Shown piece after piece: positions 52,870-61,800 of a stretch of 64,000 nt of DNA. This DNA is from Streptomyces sp. WMMC940 (lineage in GTDB: Bacteria; Actinomycetota; Actinomycetes; Streptomycetales; Streptomycetaceae), in the NCBI RefSeq assembly GCF_027460265.1, contig NZ_JAPZBC010000001.1:6016001-6080000 (forward strand). Reading direction: 5' to 3'. A model generated the notes under the pieces. It was not told where the DNA came from. It saw nothing but the letters and a program-made list of their open reading frames with translations, and searched no databases. A program made the position numbers and the translations under genes. Each line of letters opens with the position of its first letter. Positions within the stretch are counted from its first letter, which is position 1.

Positions 52870-54018
52870 TCACATCTCACCACCGTCAGGCTCACGATCC
52901 GTTGCTCCAGCAATGCGCTCCGTGAGTGTCTGGTCCGGAAGGATGAGGTGGACGTCGCCGAACTCGTGCCAGAGGTAGAGACGTCGTACCGCCTCCGTGT
53001 AACTCCTGGTCAGTGCCTCACGCCCGGCGATCGCCGTGAGCATCAGCAGATGCGAGGCCGCCGGCTCGTGCAGGCCCGTCAGCAGGCCCTCCACCGCGCG
53101 CACCCCCCGCGCGGGTGTGACGACGAGATCCGTCCAGCCCGCCGCGGGACGCACCGTCCCGTCCGGCCCCGTCGCCGACTCCAGCGCCCGCACCGCCGTC
53201 GTCCCGACCGCCACGATCCGCCCGCCGCCACCGGCCCGTCGGCGCGCACGGGCCGCGTTCACCAGCCACGCCGTGTCCGCCGGCACCTCGAACCGCTCCG
53301 GGTACGGCGGCTCGTGCGCCTCCGACGAGGCCACCCCCGTGTGCAGCGTGACCGGGGCGAAGAGCACCCCGCGCCGCACCAGCTCCGCCACCAGCGGCTC
53401 CGTGAAGGGCCGCGCCGCGCTCGGCATCTCCGCCGAGCCCGCCCCGTCCGGCGCGGGCAGTGCGAACACCGTCTGATACGCGGACAGCGGCTGGTCCCGC
53501 TCGGTGTACCCGTACCGGATCGGCCTGCCGTACCGCGCCATCAGCCCCGGTACGTCCACCGACGCGGCGGCCCACCACAGCCGGGGCGAGCCCTCCACCA
53601 GCGGCTCCTGCGGCACGAGCACTCCGCCTCCGGGGAGCCGTATCCGCGCGCCCGCGGGTCCTCCCGCCCGCGGCAGTGAGCTGCCCGCCCCGTCCGGCGA
53701 CCGCAGTTCCACCGCCCACAGCCCCCCGCTCGCGGACGCCGTCCCGCAGCGCCCCCGGTCCGCGCGTGTGGAGAAGTGGACGACCAGCCGCTCCCCGCCC
53801 AGCCGAGCGTTCACCGCCGCCGGCAGGGTCGCGGAGGTGTTCACCACCAGGACGTCCCCGGCGCGCAGCAGCCCCGGCAGCTCGCGGAACGCGTGGTGAG
53901 CCACGGCCGTACCCCGCGACACCATCAGCCGTACGTCGTCCCTCCCGTCCCCGCGCTCCTCCGCCGGGACCCGGGCCGACAGCCCGTCCGGCACCCGCAG
54001 GGCCTCCAGCACGCTCAT
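52870..54018 (-). CDS. QueA-like S-adenosylmethionine:tRNA ribosyltransferase-isomerase
   Basis: The 382-residue protein has QueA family features: GDVLVVNTSATLPAAVNAR, RYGYTERDQPLSAYQTVFA, VTLHTGVASSEAHEPPYPER and AVGTTAVRALES. QueA makes epoxyqueuosine in tRNA from preQ1. Actinobacterial homologues like this one diverge from typical QueA, and no other queuosine genes are nearby, so the substrate is uncertain. ATG 54018 overlaps the stop of the SDR gene (ATGA), so the two are an operon. Confidence 0.85.
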   Translation of the reverse strand: MSVLEALRVPDGLSARVPAEERGDGRDDVRLMVSRGTAVAHHAFRELPGLLRAGDVLVVNTSATLPAAVNARLGGERLVVHFSTRADRGRCGTASASGGLWAVELRSPDGAGSSLPRAGGPAGARIRLPGGGVLVPQEPLVEGSPRLWWAAASVDVPGLMARYGRPIRYGYTERDQPLSAYQTVFALPAPDGAGSAEMPSAARPFTEPLVAELVRRGVLFAPVTLHTGVASSEAHEPPYPERFEVPADTAWLVNAARARRRAGGGGRIVAVGTTAVRALESATGPDGTVRPAAGWTDLVVTPARGVRAVEGLLTGLHEPAASHLLMLTAIAGREALTRSYTEAVRRLYLWHEFGDVHLILPDQTLTERIAGATDREPDGGEM

Positions 54019-54713
54019 CGGCCGGCCACCAGCGCCGGCGCGGTGTAGCGCCCGCTCGCCGGCCGCTCGTCCAGCAGCCGCAGGAACCCAGGCACCACCT
54101 CGCCGGGCGTCGGCCTCGGGTCGTCGTCGTCCGGCACCGCCGCCGCGTACAGGTCCGTGCGCATGTCGCCGGGGTCGACCGCCCACACCCGCAGCTCCGG
54201 CTCCTCGACCGCCAGCACCGCCACCAGCCGGTCGAGGGCCGCCTTCGACGCCCCGTAACCGCCCCACGTCCCGTACGCCCCGGTCGCCGCGTCCGACGAC
54301 ACCGCGACCACCGCGCCCGGCTCCCCGGCCCGCAGCAGCGGCAGCGCCTCCTGCACCAGCCCCAGCGCCGCCACCACATTGGTCTCCAGCGCCGCCCGCA
54401 ACCCCTCCACCGGCAGCTCCTCCAGCCGCACCAGCGGCTCCGAGCCCAGCGCGCTGGCGTTGCTCACCAGCAGATCGAGGGAACCGCCCAGCGCACGGGC
54501 CGCGGCCACCAGCTCGGCGCGGTGCCGGGCGTCCGTGACGTCCCCGGGCAGAGACCTCACCCTCGTCCCGTACCGGCGCAGCTCCTCCGCCGACGCCTCC
54601 AGAACCGGCGCCGTCCGCGCGTCCAGCACCAGATCCCAGCCGCGCCGCGCGAGCGCGGCCCCCAGCGCGTACCCGAGCCCCTTCGAGGCCCCCGTGATGA
54701 TCGCGACAGGCAT
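54015..54713 (-). CDS. Short-chain dehydrogenase, QueA-operon member
   Basis: The 232-residue SDR has the cofactor motif ITGASKGLGYALGAALARRG, VSNASALG, VAVSSDAATGAYGTWGGYGASKAAL (Ser/Tyr/Lys triad) and a PGDMRTDLY tail. ATG 54713 is preferred, since AGAGGGG stands about nine bases before it; ATG 54722 is three codons upstream. It precedes and overlaps the QueA-like gene. The substrate is unknown. Confidence 0.85.
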   Translation of the reverse strand: MPVAIITGASKGLGYALGAALARRGWDLVLDARTAPVLEASAEELRRYGTRVRSLPGDVTDARHRAELVAAARALGGSLDLLVSNASALGSEPLVRLEELPVEGLRAALETNVVAALGLVQEALPLLRAGEPGAVVAVSSDAATGAYGTWGGYGASKAALDRLVAVLAVEEPELRVWAVDPGDMRTDLYAAAVPDDDDPRPTPGEVVPGFLRLLDERPASGRYTAPALVAGR

Positions 54714-54899
54714 GACGTCCATCCCCTCTTACTGTGCGATGCCGTTCCGGACGTGGTTCAGGCTGTCTCCACGCCGGGGCCCGCCGCCTCGTCCCCGCGC
54801 CCGTACCGGGCAGGGCACTTCGACCTAGGCCCCGGGACCGGGTCCGCGGCCGTCCACAGGCCGATACGCACCGTCACGGCACCCCGGTACGGTGATCCC

Positions 54900-56045
54900 A
54901 TGAGCCATCGACCGAGCTCCGGCCTGGCCGCCGTCAGCACCGCCCTGCTCGCCATGAGCAGGCATCTCGAGGTCCGCGACGTCCTCAAGACGATCGTGGC
55001 CTCGGCCCGCGAGCTGCTCGACGCGGAGTACGCGGCGCTCGGCGTGCCCGACGACCACGGGGGCTTCGCCCAGTTCGTCGTCGACGGCGTCAGCGACGAG
55101 CAGTGGCGGGCGATCGGACCACTCCCGCGCCAGCACGGCGTCCTCGCCGCGATGCTGAGGGACGCGAGGACCGAGCGGCTCGCGGACGTGCGGAAGGACC
55201 CTCGCTTCGAGGGCTGGCCCTCCGCCCACCCGGACATGGCCGACTTCCTGGGCCTGCCCATCAAGGACGGCGACGAGACGCTCGGCGCGCTGTTCCTCGC
55301 CAACAAGCGGTGCCCCAAGCCCGCCGGGGGCTGCGGATTCACGGAGGCGGACGAGGAACTGCTGTCGATCCTCGCCCAGCACGCCGCCATCGCCCTCACC
55401 AACGCCCGGCTGTACGAGCGCAGCCGCGAACTCACCATCGCCGAGGAGCGCTCCCGCCTCGCGCAGGAACTCCACGACGCCGTCAGCCAGAAGCTGTTCT
55501 CCCTCCGGCTGACCGCGCAGGCCGCGGCCCGCCTGGTGGACCGCGACCCGGCACGGGCCAAGGGCGAGCTGCAGCAGGTGGCCGCGCTCGCGGCAGAGGC
55601 CGCGGACGAACTCCGCGCGGCGGTCGTCGAACTGCGCCCCGCGGCCCTGGACGAGGACGGCCTGGTCGACACGCTCCGCACCCAGATCCAGGTCCTCGAC
55701 CGCGCCCACACCGCACACGTCACCTTCGACAGCTGCGGGGTCCGCGCCTTGCCGGCCGCCCAGGAGGAGGCCCTGCTGAGGGTCGCCCAGGAGGCCCTCC
55801 ACAACGCGCTGCGGCACTCCGGCGCACCCCGGGTCGCGGTGAGCCTCGCCCGGCGCGGCCAGGGCGCGGTCCTCAGCGTCACCGACGACGGCAGGGGCTT
55901 CGAGCCCGAGGCGGTCCGCAGGGCCGGCCGTCACCTCGGCCTGGTTTCCATGCGCGACCGGGCGAGCGGGGTCGGCGGGACACTCACGGTGGAATCGGCG
56001 CCCGGCAAGGGCACCACGGTCGAGATGGAGGTTCCCGGTGGCTGA
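54900..56045 (+). CDS. GAF-domain sensor histidine kinase (NarL/DesK class)
   Basis: The 381-residue protein has a GAF domain (about residues 20-170, with a CPKPAGGCGF region), a HisKA_3 dimerisation helix with phospho-acceptor His192 in AQELHDAVSQKLF, and a C-terminal HATPase_c domain (EALHNALRHSGA, TDDGRGFEPE). There is no membrane segment, so it senses a cytoplasmic signal. The two Cys flanking GG in the GAF domain might bind a ligand or metal. Its end overlaps the response regulator gene by eight bases. Confidence 0.93.
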   Translation: MSHRPSSGLAAVSTALLAMSRHLEVRDVLKTIVASARELLDAEYAALGVPDDHGGFAQFVVDGVSDEQWRAIGPLPRQHGVLAAMLRDARTERLADVRKDPRFEGWPSAHPDMADFLGLPIKDGDETLGALFLANKRCPKPAGGCGFTEADEELLSILAQHAAIALTNARLYERSRELTIAEERSRLAQELHDAVSQKLFSLRLTAQAAARLVDRDPARAKGELQQVAALAAEAADELRAAVVELRPAALDEDGLVDTLRTQIQVLDRAHTAHVTFDSCGVRALPAAQEEALLRVAQEALHNALRHSGAPRVAVSLARRGQGAVLSVTDDGRGFEPEAVRRAGRHLGLVSMRDRASGVGGTLTVESAPGKGTTVEMEVPGG

Positions 56046-56733
56046 GAGGGGAAGCGGGCGCGCGGAGCGCCCCGCCGGCGGGGCGCCGGGGGACGGGCGG
56101 GCGATCCGTGTGCTGCTCGTGGACGACCACCAGGTGGTCCGCCGCGGTCTGCGCACGTTCCTCGAGGTGCAGGACGACATCGAGGTCGTGGGCGAGGCGG
56201 GCGACGGCGACGAGGGGGTCGCCCGCGCCGGGGAACTGCGGCCCGACGTCGTGCTGATGGACGTACGGATGCCCGGCACCGACGGCATCGAGGCGCTGCG
56301 CGAGCTGCGCGCGCTCGACAACACCGCGAAGGTCCTGATCGTCACGAGCTTCACCGAGCGGCGCACGGTCGTCCCCGCACTGCGCGCCGGTGCCTCCGGC
56401 TACGTCTACAAGGACGTCGATCCCGACGCGCTGGCCGCGGCGATCCGCTCGGTGCACGCGGGCCATGTACTGCTGCAGCCGGAGGTGGCGGGAGCGCTCC
56501 TCGCCCAGGACGAGCCGGGCGGCGGGCAGGGGAGGGGCACATCGCTGACCGAGCGGGAGCGGGAGGTGCTGGGGCTGATCGCCGACGGCCGCTCCAACCG
56601 GGAGATCGCCCGGGCGCTGGTCCTCTCGGAGAAGACCGTGAAGACCCATGTGTCGAACATCCTGATGAAGCTCGACCTCTCGGACCGCACCCAGGCGGCG
56701 CTCTGGGCCGTGCGACACGGGCTTCCCGGCTGA
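56038..56733 (+). CDS. NarL/LuxR-family response regulator
   Basis: The 231-residue protein starts at GTG 56038 inside the kinase gene. A Gly/Ala/Arg-rich N-terminus of about 22 residues precedes the receiver domain (VLLVDDHQVVRRG; phospho-acceptor Asp75 in LMDVRMPG; Lys in VYKDVD). The C-terminal LuxR helix-turn-helix is LTEREREVLGLIADGRSNRE and on. It is the partner of the kinase at 54900. Targets are unknown; the chpE gene downstream is possible. Confidence 0.94.
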   Translation: MAERGSGRAERPAGGAPGDGRAIRVLLVDDHQVVRRGLRTFLEVQDDIEVVGEAGDGDEGVARAGELRPDVVLMDVRMPGTDGIEALRELRALDNTAKVLIVTSFTERRTVVPALRAGASGYVYKDVDPDALAAAIRSVHAGHVLLQPEVAGALLAQDEPGGGQGRGTSLTEREREVLGLIADGRSNREIARALVLSEKTVKTHVSNILMKLDLSDRTQAALWAVRHGLPG

Positions 56734-56795
56734 CCTCCGGGCAGATCGGAACGTTTCGGCAGGTCATCCGGACAGGGAAGCGGACTGGTTCCCTC

Positions 56796-56814
56796 CGGTA
56801 TGAGGTTCATACCG
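56796..56814 (+). promoter_or_regulatory. Perfect inverted repeat upstream of chpE
   Basis: CGGTATGA (56796-56803) and TCATACCG (56807-56814) are perfect inverted arms around GGT. The site lies about 105 bases before the chpE start and stands out as AT-rich. It fits a dimeric operator, for the response regulator or a developmental regulator, but no known consensus is matched. Confidence 0.45.
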
Positions 56815-56917
56815 TCGTGTGTATGTCGCCCACACGGCGTATCCCTCGCGCGTCCCGGGCGTTCTCCAGGGTGAGCCGCGGCGGTCCCGCCGCGGTGACG
56901 CCTAGGAGGATCCAGAA

Positions 56918-57160
56918 GTGAAGAACCTGAAGAAGGCCCTCGCCGTCTCCATGGTCGCCGGCGGAATCGTCGCCGCTGGCGCCGGTGTCGCGTCCGCCAC
57001 CAGCGCGCACGCGGACGGCCACGCCACGCACTCCCCGGGCGTCGGCTCCGGCAACCTGATTCAGGCGCCGGTCCACGTCCCGGTCAACGCCGTCGGCAAC
57101 ACGGTCAATGTCATCGGCGCCCTGAACCCGGCCTTCGGCAACGCGGGCATCAACGGCTGA
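56918..57160 (+). CDS. chpE: Short chaplin ChpE
   Basis: The 80-residue protein has a signal peptide of about 27 residues (LAVSMVAGGIVAAGAGVASA) and one chaplin domain with GVGSGNLIQAPVHVPVNAVG and NVIGALNPAFGN. Unlike most chaplins it has no Cys, which is the known mark of ChpE (SCO1800, from memory). Chaplins assemble into amyloid fibrils that coat aerial hyphae and spores. AGGAGG precedes the ATG. It is a single gene with its own terminator. Confidence 0.94.
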   Translation: MKNLKKALAVSMVAGGIVAAGAGVASATSAHADGHATHSPGVGSGNLIQAPVHVPVNAVGNTVNVIGALNPAFGNAGING

Positions 57161-57540
57161 CGAGCCGCACGGCCCGCGGCCCGGCAGCTGCCATCGGACC
57201 CCGGTCCCGTCCCGGGGTCCGCTGGCGTGCCCGGTGGCGTCGCGCCCCCACAGAGCCGGGCGTCGGCGGGGGAGTACGGCGACGGCGGGTGCGGTCCGTG
57301 CCGGCGTGGCGGGTGAGGTCCGGGGCGCTGCCGCTGTCCGACGGACATCGGCGGGGCCGTACGGCGGCGGCCCCCTGCCGGGGCGGCGCGTCCGGTGCTC
57401 GCGCCCGATCGGGACGGTGGACCCGCGGTCGTGATGTCGGGCGCGTGGGGTGGGACGCCCGCCCCGCCCGCCGTACACCGCGTCACGCGCCGGATCCGTG
57501 CGGGCGACCCGCGCCGGGAGCGACACCCCCCGCGCTCTCG
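57161..57540 (+). other. Gap after chpE (380 bp)
   Basis: Apart from the terminator near 57196 I see no feature here. Short frames overlap on both strands without ribosome sites. The base composition is GC-rich but not repetitive. Confidence 0.5.
57196..57220 (+). terminator. Terminator of chpE
   Basis: GGACCCCGG (57196-57204) pairs perfectly with CCGGGGTCC (57212-57220) around a 7-base loop, 35 bases after the stop. Confidence 0.75.
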
Positions 57541-58338
57541 TCAGAGACCCGCGCGGCGCTCCTGGTCCTCCACGTACGCGTTGTACGCCGCCACCTGCGC
57601 GCGCCGCGCCACGCGCTCCACCGGTCGCAGCGCCGCCCCGCGGGCCGCCATCTCCGACGCGCTCATCGCCCCGCCGTGCCCGTTCTCGTACGCCAGCGAC
57701 AGCAGGAGCCCGATCCGCCGTGCCAGTTCCAGGACGCGCACCGCCCGGGCCGGATACCCCGGCGCCAGCACCTCGCGGGCCGCCCTCGCCTCGGCCCGCG
57801 CCCGGTAGGCGTCCAGCGCGGCCTCGGCCGCCGGCCCGGAGGCCGCCACGTCCAGCCGCGACAGCACCTCCGTCGCCTCCCGAAGCCCCTCCGCGAGTTC
57901 CCGTTCCGCCTCGCCGAGGGAGGGGACGTCGGCGGGCGGGGCCTCCCGCACCGGCAGACAGCGCCAGACCACCTCGATGTGCACATCGCCGTCCGGCCCC
58001 GCCTCGTGCACCTCGGGCACCAGGCCGTAGGCGGCACCGTGGCAGAGCACCGCCTCCTCCGCCTCCAGCGCCCGCGCGTTGAACTCCGGCGGTCCACTCA
58101 GGCCCAGCGGATGCCCCGGCGCGGGCAGGGCCACCCGGAACCCCCGAGCCCCGGCCGTGCGCAGCCGTCCCAGCCCCAGGGTGAGGCCGACCGGTCCGTC
58201 CTCGCCGGGGAGTCCTTCCACACGGTGCACCGCGTCGTCCCCGACAATCGCGGTCACTGCGTCATCGGGTGATACAAATCCGGCCAGAAGAGCATTTCCC
58301 CAAGCGGCCAGGCGTCCTGAGCGTGGTTCCGAGAGCAT
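57541..58338 (-). CDS. Conserved protein of unknown function
   Basis: The 265-residue product is not a family I recognise. It starts MLSEPRSGRLAAWGNALLAG. The first half has beta-rich segments (AVHRVEGLPGEDGPVGLTLG, GARGFRVALPAPGHPLGLSG) and the second half is helical, with Ala/Arg/Glu bias. There is no signal or membrane part. It is divergent from the ABC ATPase at 58466, and the 127-base gap may hold both promoters. Confidence 0.75.
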   Translation of the reverse strand: MLSEPRSGRLAAWGNALLAGFVSPDDAVTAIVGDDAVHRVEGLPGEDGPVGLTLGLGRLRTAGARGFRVALPAPGHPLGLSGPPEFNARALEAEEAVLCHGAAYGLVPEVHEAGPDGDVHIEVVWRCLPVREAPPADVPSLGEAERELAEGLREATEVLSRLDVAASGPAAEAALDAYRARAEARAAREVLAPGYPARAVRVLELARRIGLLLSLAYENGHGGAMSASEMAARGAALRPVERVARRAQVAAYNAYVEDQERRAGL

Positions 58339-58465
58339 GGACCCAGCCTAGGTACCGGACCCGGGGCGGGAGCACAGGGCGGGTGGCGTAGGTTTACCCG
58401 GGGAGCCGCGTCCACAGGCGCGCAGGGCCCGAGACTCGACGACTGCATGGGGAGACAACGCGCTC

Positions 58466-59257
58466 ATGAGCGATGTACTGGAGCTGGTGGACGTATCCGT
58501 GGTCCGCGACGGACGTGCTCTGGTGGACGACGTCTCCTGGTCGGTCAAGGAGGGCGAGCGCTGGGTGATCCTCGGCCCGAACGGTGCCGGCAAGACCACC
58601 CTCCTCAACATCGCCTCCAGCTATCTGTTCCCCACCACCGGCACGGCCACCGTCCTCGGCGACCGGCTCGGCGGGGTCGACGTCTTCGAGCTCCGCCCCC
58701 GCATCGGCATGGCCGGCATCGCCATGGCCGAGAAGCTGCCCAAGCGCCAGACGGTCCTGCAGACCGTGCTCACCGCCGCGTACGGCATGACCGCCACCTG
58801 GCACGAGGACTACGACGCCGTCGACGAGCAGCGCGCCCGCGCCTTCCTCGACCGCCTCGGCATGTCCGAGTACCTGGAGCGCAAGTTCGGCACCCTCTCC
58901 GAGGGCGAGCGCAAGCGCACCCTCATCGCCCGCGCGATGATGACCGACCCCGAACTGCTCCTCCTCGACGAGCCCGCCGCCGGCCTCGACCTCGGCGGCC
59001 GCGAGGACCTGGTGCGCCGCCTCGGCCGGCTCGCCCGCGACCCGTACGCACCCTCCATGATCATGGTGACCCACCATGTCGAGGAGATCGCGCCCGGCTT
59101 CACCCACGTCCTGATGATCCGTCAGGGCAAGGTGCTCGCCGCGGGCCCGATGGAGACCGAGCTCACCTCCCGCAACCTCTCCCTCTGCTTCGGTCTCCCG
59201 CTCGTCGTCGAGCGCAACGGCGAGCGCTGGACGGCCCAGGGCCTGCCGCTCGCCTGA
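58466..59257 (+). CDS. ABC transporter ATP-binding protein
   Basis: The 263-residue protein has Walker A GPNGAGKTTLLN, the signature in LSEGERKRTLIARAMM, Walker B LLLLDEPAAGLD and a switch His in VTHHVEEIAPG. It is a lone cassette without a permease gene nearby. This subtype (signature LSEGERKR, ModF/YlmA-like) occurs alone in many actinobacteria. It may act in transport with distant permeases or in another ATPase role. Confidence 0.88.
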   Translation: MSDVLELVDVSVVRDGRALVDDVSWSVKEGERWVILGPNGAGKTTLLNIASSYLFPTTGTATVLGDRLGGVDVFELRPRIGMAGIAMAEKLPKRQTVLQTVLTAAYGMTATWHEDYDAVDEQRARAFLDRLGMSEYLERKFGTLSEGERKRTLIARAMMTDPELLLLDEPAAGLDLGGREDLVRRLGRLARDPYAPSMIMVTHHVEEIAPGFTHVLMIRQGKVLAAGPMETELTSRNLSLCFGLPLVVERNGERWTAQGLPLA

Positions 59258-59317
59258 CCGCCGCCGCTTCCCGGTCGCGCCCTGTCGGGGCGGCGTTCGC
59301 CGCCCTACCATGCCCCT

Positions 59318-59746
59318 GTGGACATCGACGCATGGGTGTGGTGGCTCGTCGCAGCGGTCGGCCTGGGAATCCCCCTCGTGATCACCGCCATGCCCGAACT
59401 CGGCATGCTCTCCGTCGGCGCGGTCGCCGGAGCCGTCACCGCGGGCCTCGGATTCGGGGTGGTCGCGCAAGTGGTGGTGTTCGCCGCCGTATCGGTCGCG
59501 CTCATCGCCGTCGTACGCCCCATCGCGGCGCGTCAGGGCGCCCAGCGACCCCAACTCGCCACCGGAATCGACGCCCTGAGGGGCCGTCAGGCCGTCGTGC
59601 TGGAACGGGTCGACGGTGACGGCGGCCGCATCAAGCTCGCCGGCGAGATCTGGTCGGCCCGGGCCCTCGACGCCTCCCGGGTCTTCGAACCGGGGGAGCA
59701 GGTGGACGTGGCCGAGATCGACGGTGCGACGGCCGTGGTGATGTGA
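59318..59746 (+). CDS. NfeD-like membrane protein
   Basis: The 142-residue protein starts at GTG 59318. It has about three hydrophobic helices in residues 5-65 and a C-terminal OB-fold domain (QAVVLERVDGDGGRIKLAGE, then EPGEQVDVAEIDGATAVVM) characteristic of short NfeD proteins. They pair with stomatin/SPFH proteins in membrane quality control or microdomains. The SPFH gene follows 115 bases downstream. Confidence 0.9.
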   Translation: MDIDAWVWWLVAAVGLGIPLVITAMPELGMLSVGAVAGAVTAGLGFGVVAQVVVFAAVSVALIAVVRPIAARQGAQRPQLATGIDALRGRQAVVLERVDGDGGRIKLAGEIWSARALDASRVFEPGEQVDVAEIDGATAVVM

Positions 59747-59861
59747 CATACGGGTGACGGTTCGTCATGATCATGTGACGGAACCTCACCCACGACCGGC
59801 CGCGGTCTGGGAAACTCGATCATCAGAGACTCATCCGGCAGCGAAGGACACGGGAAGCACG

Positions 59862-60830
59862 ATGCCATCGATCATCATCGTTCTGGTCATTCTGGTGGTG
59901 CTGGTCTTCATCGCCCTGATCAAGACGATCCAGGTCATCCCGCAGGCAAGTGCCGCCATCGTCGAGCGGTTCGGCCGCTACACGCGCACGCTCAACGCCG
60001 GGCTGAACATCGTCGTCCCGTTCATCGACTCGATCCGCAACCGGATCGACCTCCGTGAACAGGTCGTCCCGTTCCCGCCCCAGCCGGTGATCACCCAGGA
60101 CAACCTGGTCGTCAACATCGACACCGTCATCTACTACCAGGTGACCGACGCCCGCGCCGCGACCTACGAAGTGGCCAGCTACATCCAGGCGATCGAGCAG
60201 CTCACCGTCACCACCCTGCGCAACATCATCGGCGGCATGGACCTCGAGCGCACCCTCACCTCCCGCGAGGAGATCAACGCCGCCCTCCGCGGCGTCCTCG
60301 ACGAGGCCACCGGCAAATGGGGCATCCGCGTCAACCGCGTCGAGCTCAAGGCCATCGAGCCCCCGACCTCCATCCAGGACTCGATGGAGAAGCAGATGCG
60401 CGCCGACCGTGACAAGCGCGCCGCGATCCTCACCGCCGAGGGCATCCGCCAGTCCCAGATCCTCACCGCCGAGGGAGAGAAGCAGTCCGCCATCCTCCGC
60501 GCCGAGGGCGAGGCCAAGGCCGCGGCTCTGCGGGCCGAGGGCGAGGCCCAGGCGATCCGCACGGTCTTCGAGTCCATCCACGCCGGCGACCCCGACCAGA
60601 AGCTGCTCTCGTACCAGTACCTCCAGATGCTCCCGAAGATCGCCGAGGGCGACGCCAACAAGCTCTGGATCGTGCCCAGCGAGATCGGCGACGCGCTCAA
60701 GGGCCTCTCCGGCGCCATCGGCAGCTTCGGGGGACCCCTGTCCGGCAACGGCGGGAACAACGCGGGGAACTCCGGGATCCCTCACCAGAGCGGCGGCACG
60801 GAACGACGCGAGCAGCCCCCGATCGACTGA
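59862..60830 (+). CDS. SPFH-domain (stomatin/paraslipin-like) membrane protein
   Basis: The 322-residue protein has one N-terminal helix (IIIVLVILVVLVFIALI), an SPFH domain (QASAAIVERFGRYTRTLNAG; then DNLVVNIDTVIYYQVTDARA), a long Ala/Glu-rich coiled coil with three AEGE repeats (about residues 190-230), and a Gly/Asn-rich tail. It probably oligomerises into a membrane microdomain with the adjacent NfeD. ATG 59862 has a GGAAG ribosome site. Confidence 0.93.
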   Translation: MPSIIIVLVILVVLVFIALIKTIQVIPQASAAIVERFGRYTRTLNAGLNIVVPFIDSIRNRIDLREQVVPFPPQPVITQDNLVVNIDTVIYYQVTDARAATYEVASYIQAIEQLTVTTLRNIIGGMDLERTLTSREEINAALRGVLDEATGKWGIRVNRVELKAIEPPTSIQDSMEKQMRADRDKRAAILTAEGIRQSQILTAEGEKQSAILRAEGEAKAAALRAEGEAQAIRTVFESIHAGDPDQKLLSYQYLQMLPKIAEGDANKLWIVPSEIGDALKGLSGAIGSFGGPLSGNGGNNAGNSGIPHQSGGTERREQPPID

Positions 60831-60910
60831 CACCACCACCCGGTCGTGCATGATCGGTGCGGCCCCTCGACCTCGACGGCGGGGAGGCAGCGCACTGATC
60901 ATGTGAGGAG

Positions 60911-61687
60911 ATGGCCTTGTCCGTCTGGGAAGTGGTCGCGGTCTTCGTGGCCGGCACGGCAGCGGGCACGATCAACACGATCGTCGGCTCGGGAACCCTC
61001 ATCACCTTCCCGGTCCTGCTGGCCACCGGACTCCCGCCCGTCACCGCGACCGTCTCGAACGCCCTCGGTCTGATACCGGGGTCCATCAGCGGAGCCATCG
61101 GCTACCGCGCCGAACTCACCGGCCAGAAGCGCCGCATCGCCCGTCTCGGCCTCGCCGCCCTCACCGGCGGCCTCTCCGGCGCGATGCTCCTGCTCCTGCT
61201 GCCGCCGAGGGCCTTCGAGACCATCGTCCCGGTCCTCGTGGCGCTCGCCCTCGTCCTCGTCGTCCTCCAGCCCAGGATCTCCGCCGCGGTCCAGCGCCGC
61301 CGCGAACGCCGCGGCACCGGCGCACCGCACCCCGACGGAGGACCGCTCCTCTTCACCGCCCTGATGCTCGCCAGCGTCTACGGCGGTTACTTCACCGCGG
61401 CCCAGGGGATCATCTACCTCTCCGTCATGGGCATGCTGCTCGACGACAGCCTGCAGCGGCTCAACGCCGCGAAGAACGTGCTCGCGGCGATCGTCAACAC
61501 CGTGGCCGCGCTGTTCTTCCTCTTCGTCGCCCACTTCGACTGGACCGCCGTCCTGCTCATCGCGGTCGGCTCCGCCATCGGCGGCCAGATCGGCGCCAGG
61601 ATCGGCCGCAGGCTCTCACCCGTGGTGCTGCGGACCTTCATCGTGCTCGTGGGGTCGGCCGCCATCGTCCAGCTCGTCCTGCGGTGA
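60911..61687 (+). CDS. TSUP family (TauE/SafE) permease
   Basis: The 258-residue protein has eight membrane helices in two halves, each opening with a GSGTLITFPVLLATGLPP or YGGYFTAAQGIIYL type loop, as in TauE/SafE exporters. The family moves sulfite or organosulfonates; the substrate here is not evident. GAGGAG precedes ATG 60911. It follows the SPFH gene by 80 bases. Confidence 0.9.
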   Translation: MALSVWEVVAVFVAGTAAGTINTIVGSGTLITFPVLLATGLPPVTATVSNALGLIPGSISGAIGYRAELTGQKRRIARLGLAALTGGLSGAMLLLLLPPRAFETIVPVLVALALVLVVLQPRISAAVQRRRERRGTGAPHPDGGPLLFTALMLASVYGGYFTAAQGIIYLSVMGMLLDDSLQRLNAAKNVLAAIVNTVAALFFLFVAHFDWTAVLLIAVGSAIGGQIGARIGRRLSPVVLRTFIVLVGSAAIVQLVLR

Positions 61688-61719
61688 CGGTTCCTCCCGC
61701 GCCGACGGCACACGGAGAA

Positions 61720-61741
61720 GCCCGCCCACGAGGGAGCGGGC
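61720..61741 (+). terminator. Weak hairpin between the TSUP gene and the HNH gene
   Basis: GCCCGC (61720-61725) and GCGGGC (61736-61741) can pair around a 10-base loop. The genes converge here. Confidence 0.45.
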
Positions 61742-61800
61742 CTCCACGCACATCCACCACTCACCCGGCACCGCGGGACGGGGTGCCGGCGCTCGCCGGT

